NCBI GenBank assembly: GCA_903901425.1 | Contig: CAIURC010000106.1 | Coordinates: 1-41,564, forward strand | Direction: 5' to 3' | Length of the DNA stretch: 41,564 nucleotides | Source of the DNA: an uncultured Spartobacteria bacterium | Lineage (GTDB): Bacteria > Verrucomicrobiota > Verrucomicrobiia > Chthoniobacterales > Chthoniobacteraceae | The notes under the pieces: generated by a model | What the model saw: the letters and a program-made list of their open reading frames with translations, nothing else | Told to the model about the DNA's origin: nothing | The model's database searches: none | Made by a program: the position numbers and the translations under genes | Shown here: piece after piece, positions 39,899 through 41,564 of the stretch | Position numbering within the stretch: position 1 is the first letter of the stretch | How the letters are laid out: each line of letters begins with the position of its first letter

Positions 39899-41209
39899 TT
39901 ACGCCAGAATGGCCTGCACAGGTTTGCCGCTCGTGATGGCCATGGGACGATTGCCTGGAGCCATCAACCGCTTCTCCAGAGACATTCCCATCAATTGCAG
40001 CACCGTTGCGCCGTAGTCTTCGGCTGCTACCGCTCCTTCCAGCGGCTCGGCCCCTGTCGAATCGGAAACCCCGTGCACCATTCCGCGTTTCAACCCCGCT
40101 CCGGCCATCACGACACTGAAACACTTCGTCCAATGGTCGCGACCCCCGTCGATGTTCATTTTTGGGGTGCGCCCAAAGTCGGAGGAAACCACCACCAGCA
40201 CCTCGTCGAGGAGGCCTTGGGCATCGAGGTCCGAAATGAGTGCGGCGAAGGCCTGATCGAAAGCAGGCAGTTGCTCCTGGACTCCTTTCCGCAGGCCCTT
40301 GTGGTGATCCCAGAAACCGTAATTGGCCGTAATAAAACGCACCCCCGACTGCGCCAGTCGCCGGGCCAGTAACAAGGTTTGCCCGGCGGGATTAAGACCG
40401 TACGCCTCGCGGATGTGCTGGGGTTCCGCGCCGAGATTAAAAGCTTCGCGCGCCACCGGCTCGGAGATCATGCCGTAAGCCTTTTGATAAAACTCGTTCA
40501 TCGCCAACACGGCGGGTTCAGCCGCTAACGACTGGAAGTTCTGCTGCACGACGTCCCTCAAGCCTCGGCGGATATCGAACCGAGTCGGGTCAATACCCTT
40601 CGGCAACGCCAGATCTCGCACCTGAAACCCGGTGGCGGTCGGGGTGCCACCTACGTCAAACGGACCATAGACGTCGCCCAGATACCCGGCCTGGGACGCG
40701 GGATCCGAGGTGGGAATACACACATATGGCGGCAGGTTACGCTGGGAGCCGAGTTCGTGAGAAATCACACTTCCCAGACTCGGATAAACGATCGCCGGAC
40801 TTGGCCGCCAACCCGTCATCATCGTTTGCACGCCGCGTTCGTGAGCCGCTTCGTTGTGCCACACCCCGCGTAACAGGGTCAATTTGTCGGCAATCCCGGC
40901 GGTTTTTGCCAGGAGTTCCCCGAACTGAACTCCCGAGAGTTTGGTGTCGATCGCTCCAAATTCTCCGCGGACCGCGGACATGGCCTCGGGTTTGGGATCC
41001 CAGGACTCGTGCTGGGCCATGGCTCCTGGAAGAAAGATATGAATCAGGGACTTCGCTTTGGCCACTGCCGAGGTGGGAGCCGGCTCTGCTGCCGCCCACG
41101 AGCCAGTTGCTCCAAGACCCAGAAGACTGGCGCAGCCTGCCTTTAAAAAGTGACGTCGGCGCATGGGAGCGATTGAGGCGAAATCCAGCGAAGAAAATGG
41201 AGGGTTCAT
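39899..41209 (-). CDS. DUF1501 protein with twin-arginine signal
   Basis: A 436-residue member of the DUF1501 family, related to the alkaline-phosphatase/sulfatase superfamily. A Tat signal is present: RRRHFLKAG followed by ASLLGLGATGSWA. Family blocks: SLIHIFLPGAMAQHESWDPKPEA, FGELLAKTAGIADKLTLLRGVWHNEAAHERG, SLGSVISHELGSQRNLPPYV, and VVVSSDFGRTPKMNIDGGRDHW near the C-terminus. Start at 41209; an ATG at 41164 would also keep the Tat motif. First gene of the four-gene operon and preceded by a good candidate promoter. DUF1501 proteins are nearly always beside DUF1549/1553 genes; their substrate is unknown. Confidence 0.92.
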   Translation of the reverse strand: MNPPFSSLDFASIAPMRRRHFLKAGCASLLGLGATGSWAAAEPAPTSAVAKAKSLIHIFLPGAMAQHESWDPKPEAMSAVRGEFGAIDTKLSGVQFGELLAKTAGIADKLTLLRGVWHNEAAHERGVQTMMTGWRPSPAIVYPSLGSVISHELGSQRNLPPYVCIPTSDPASQAGYLGDVYGPFDVGGTPTATGFQVRDLALPKGIDPTRFDIRRGLRDVVQQNFQSLAAEPAVLAMNEFYQKAYGMISEPVAREAFNLGAEPQHIREAYGLNPAGQTLLLARRLAQSGVRFITANYGFWDHHKGLRKGVQEQLPAFDQAFAALISDLDAQGLLDEVLVVVSSDFGRTPKMNIDGGRDHWTKCFSVVMAGAGLKRGMVHGVSDSTGAEPLEGAVAAEDYGATVLQLMGMSLEKRLMAPGNRPMAITSGKPVQAILA

Positions 41210-41244
41210 TGGTGAAGAGGGAGCCGGAGTATGGAGTTGTCCTG

Positions 41245-41273
41245 AGTATAGTCGGAGCGACGGATTTTGTTTA
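41245..41273 (-). promoter_or_regulatory. Candidate promoter of the DUF1501 operon with upstream inverted repeat
   Basis: On the minus strand TAAACA (41268-41273) and TATACT (41245-41250) are exactly 17 bases apart. The -10 matches consensus at five of six positions. Directly upstream of the -35 lies CCCGCG-AA-CGCGGG (41275-41288), a 6-bp inverted repeat that could be an operator. The start codon at 41209 leaves a leader of about 30 bases. Confidence 0.5.
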
Positions 41274-41360
41274 CCCCGCGAACGCGGGATTGACGGTGGG
41301 TCTCTTACTGAGCATTCCAAAAAACCTCATAATTGGTAAAGGACCTGCTTGCTATCACGC

Positions 41361-41564
41361 ATGGCAAGAAGATCTTTGAAAACTGTGACAGACAGAAGGA
41401 GCAGGCAGGAGCAACGCAGATTGCAAGCGGCGGAGATGTTCGCTGCTGGGAAAACGCGTGCCGAGGTATCCAGAGAAACTGGCGTGAGTTGGCGTTCGGT
41501 CCATGAATGGTATTTGGCGTGGCAGCAGGGCGGTCGCGAAGCGATGAAGTCTGCAGGTAAGCCA
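41361..41564 (+). CDS. IS630-family transposase, N-terminal part (runs off window)
   Basis: The last 204 bases encode 68 residues from an ATG at 41361 without a stop. The segment RRLQAAEMFAAGKTRAEVSR, then ETGVSWRSVHEWYLAWQQGG and REAMKSAGKP, is the helix-turn-helix pattern of IS630-type transposases (winged-helix family, 'A-x-x-L-G-V-S-x-x-S-V-x-x-W-x-x-x-W-x-x-G-G-x-x-A-L'). The catalytic DDE domain would lie outside the window. No terminal inverted repeat could be identified upstream of the ATG. It is divergent from the DUF1501 gene and marks probable mobile DNA at the right edge. Confidence 0.82.
   Translation, partial: MARRSLKTVTDRRSRQEQRRLQAAEMFAAGKTRAEVSRETGVSWRSVHEWYLAWQQGGREAMKSAGKP

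Overview
The window looks like a piece of a GC-rich chromosome from the phylum Verrucomicrobiota. The evidence is gene content: two 3-keto-disaccharide hydrolase (DUF1080) proteins, a giant PVC-type CxxCH cytochrome with HEAT repeats, a DUF5069 protein, and a cluster of DUF1501, DUF1549/DUF1553, pre-peptidase and cytochrome/WD40 genes. These families are concentrated in the Planctomycetes-Verrucomicrobia group. Signal peptides and a TolC-like protein indicate a diderm cell. The class cannot be fixed from this sequence alone.

Layout. 1-1009 (minus): a truncated CNNM/TlyC-type membrane protein and rpsN, separated by a strong terminator. 1155-10436 (plus): two GT4 glycosyltransferases run into a compact locus that resembles a type VII (WXG100/EssC) secretion system. 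It encodes two small WxD-motif helical proteins, a coiled-coil protein, a 1302-residue membrane-anchored FtsK/EssC-type ATPase and a TolC-like outer-membrane protein. This is the most interesting part of the window. 10464-12025 (minus): sorAB-type sulfite dehydrogenase. 12159-12590 (plus): DUF5069. 12649-17651 (minus): an apparent six-gene operon joining an unknown exported protein, a STAS antagonist, a GAF-SpoIIE phosphatase, grpE, dnaJ and rsmE. 17709-20396 (plus): a beta-lactamase-fold exonuclease fused to an ATP-dependent DNA ligase. 20485-21111 (minus): rplU-rpmA. 21299-25768 (minus): a complete livKHMGF branched-chain amino-acid ABC operon. 25906-31746 (plus): two DUF1080 proteins, the PVC cytochrome and a BNR-like exported protein. 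31780-33074 (minus): an SbtA-type bicarbonate transporter and its PII-like partner. 33317-33388: tRNA-Lys(UUU).

Right of the tRNA the character changes. There is a 0.5 kb stretch holding a degraded DUF1501 C-terminus, then a four-gene exported-protein operon on the minus strand (DUF1501, pre-peptidase domain, DUF1549/1553, cytochrome/WD40). These genes read as less GC-rich, and an IS630-family transposase begins at the right edge. A tRNA on one side, gene debris, a compositional change and a transposase on the other side suggest an acquired island, although its far end lies outside the window.

All functions are inferred from sequence motifs and gene order; no searches or structure predictions were run.
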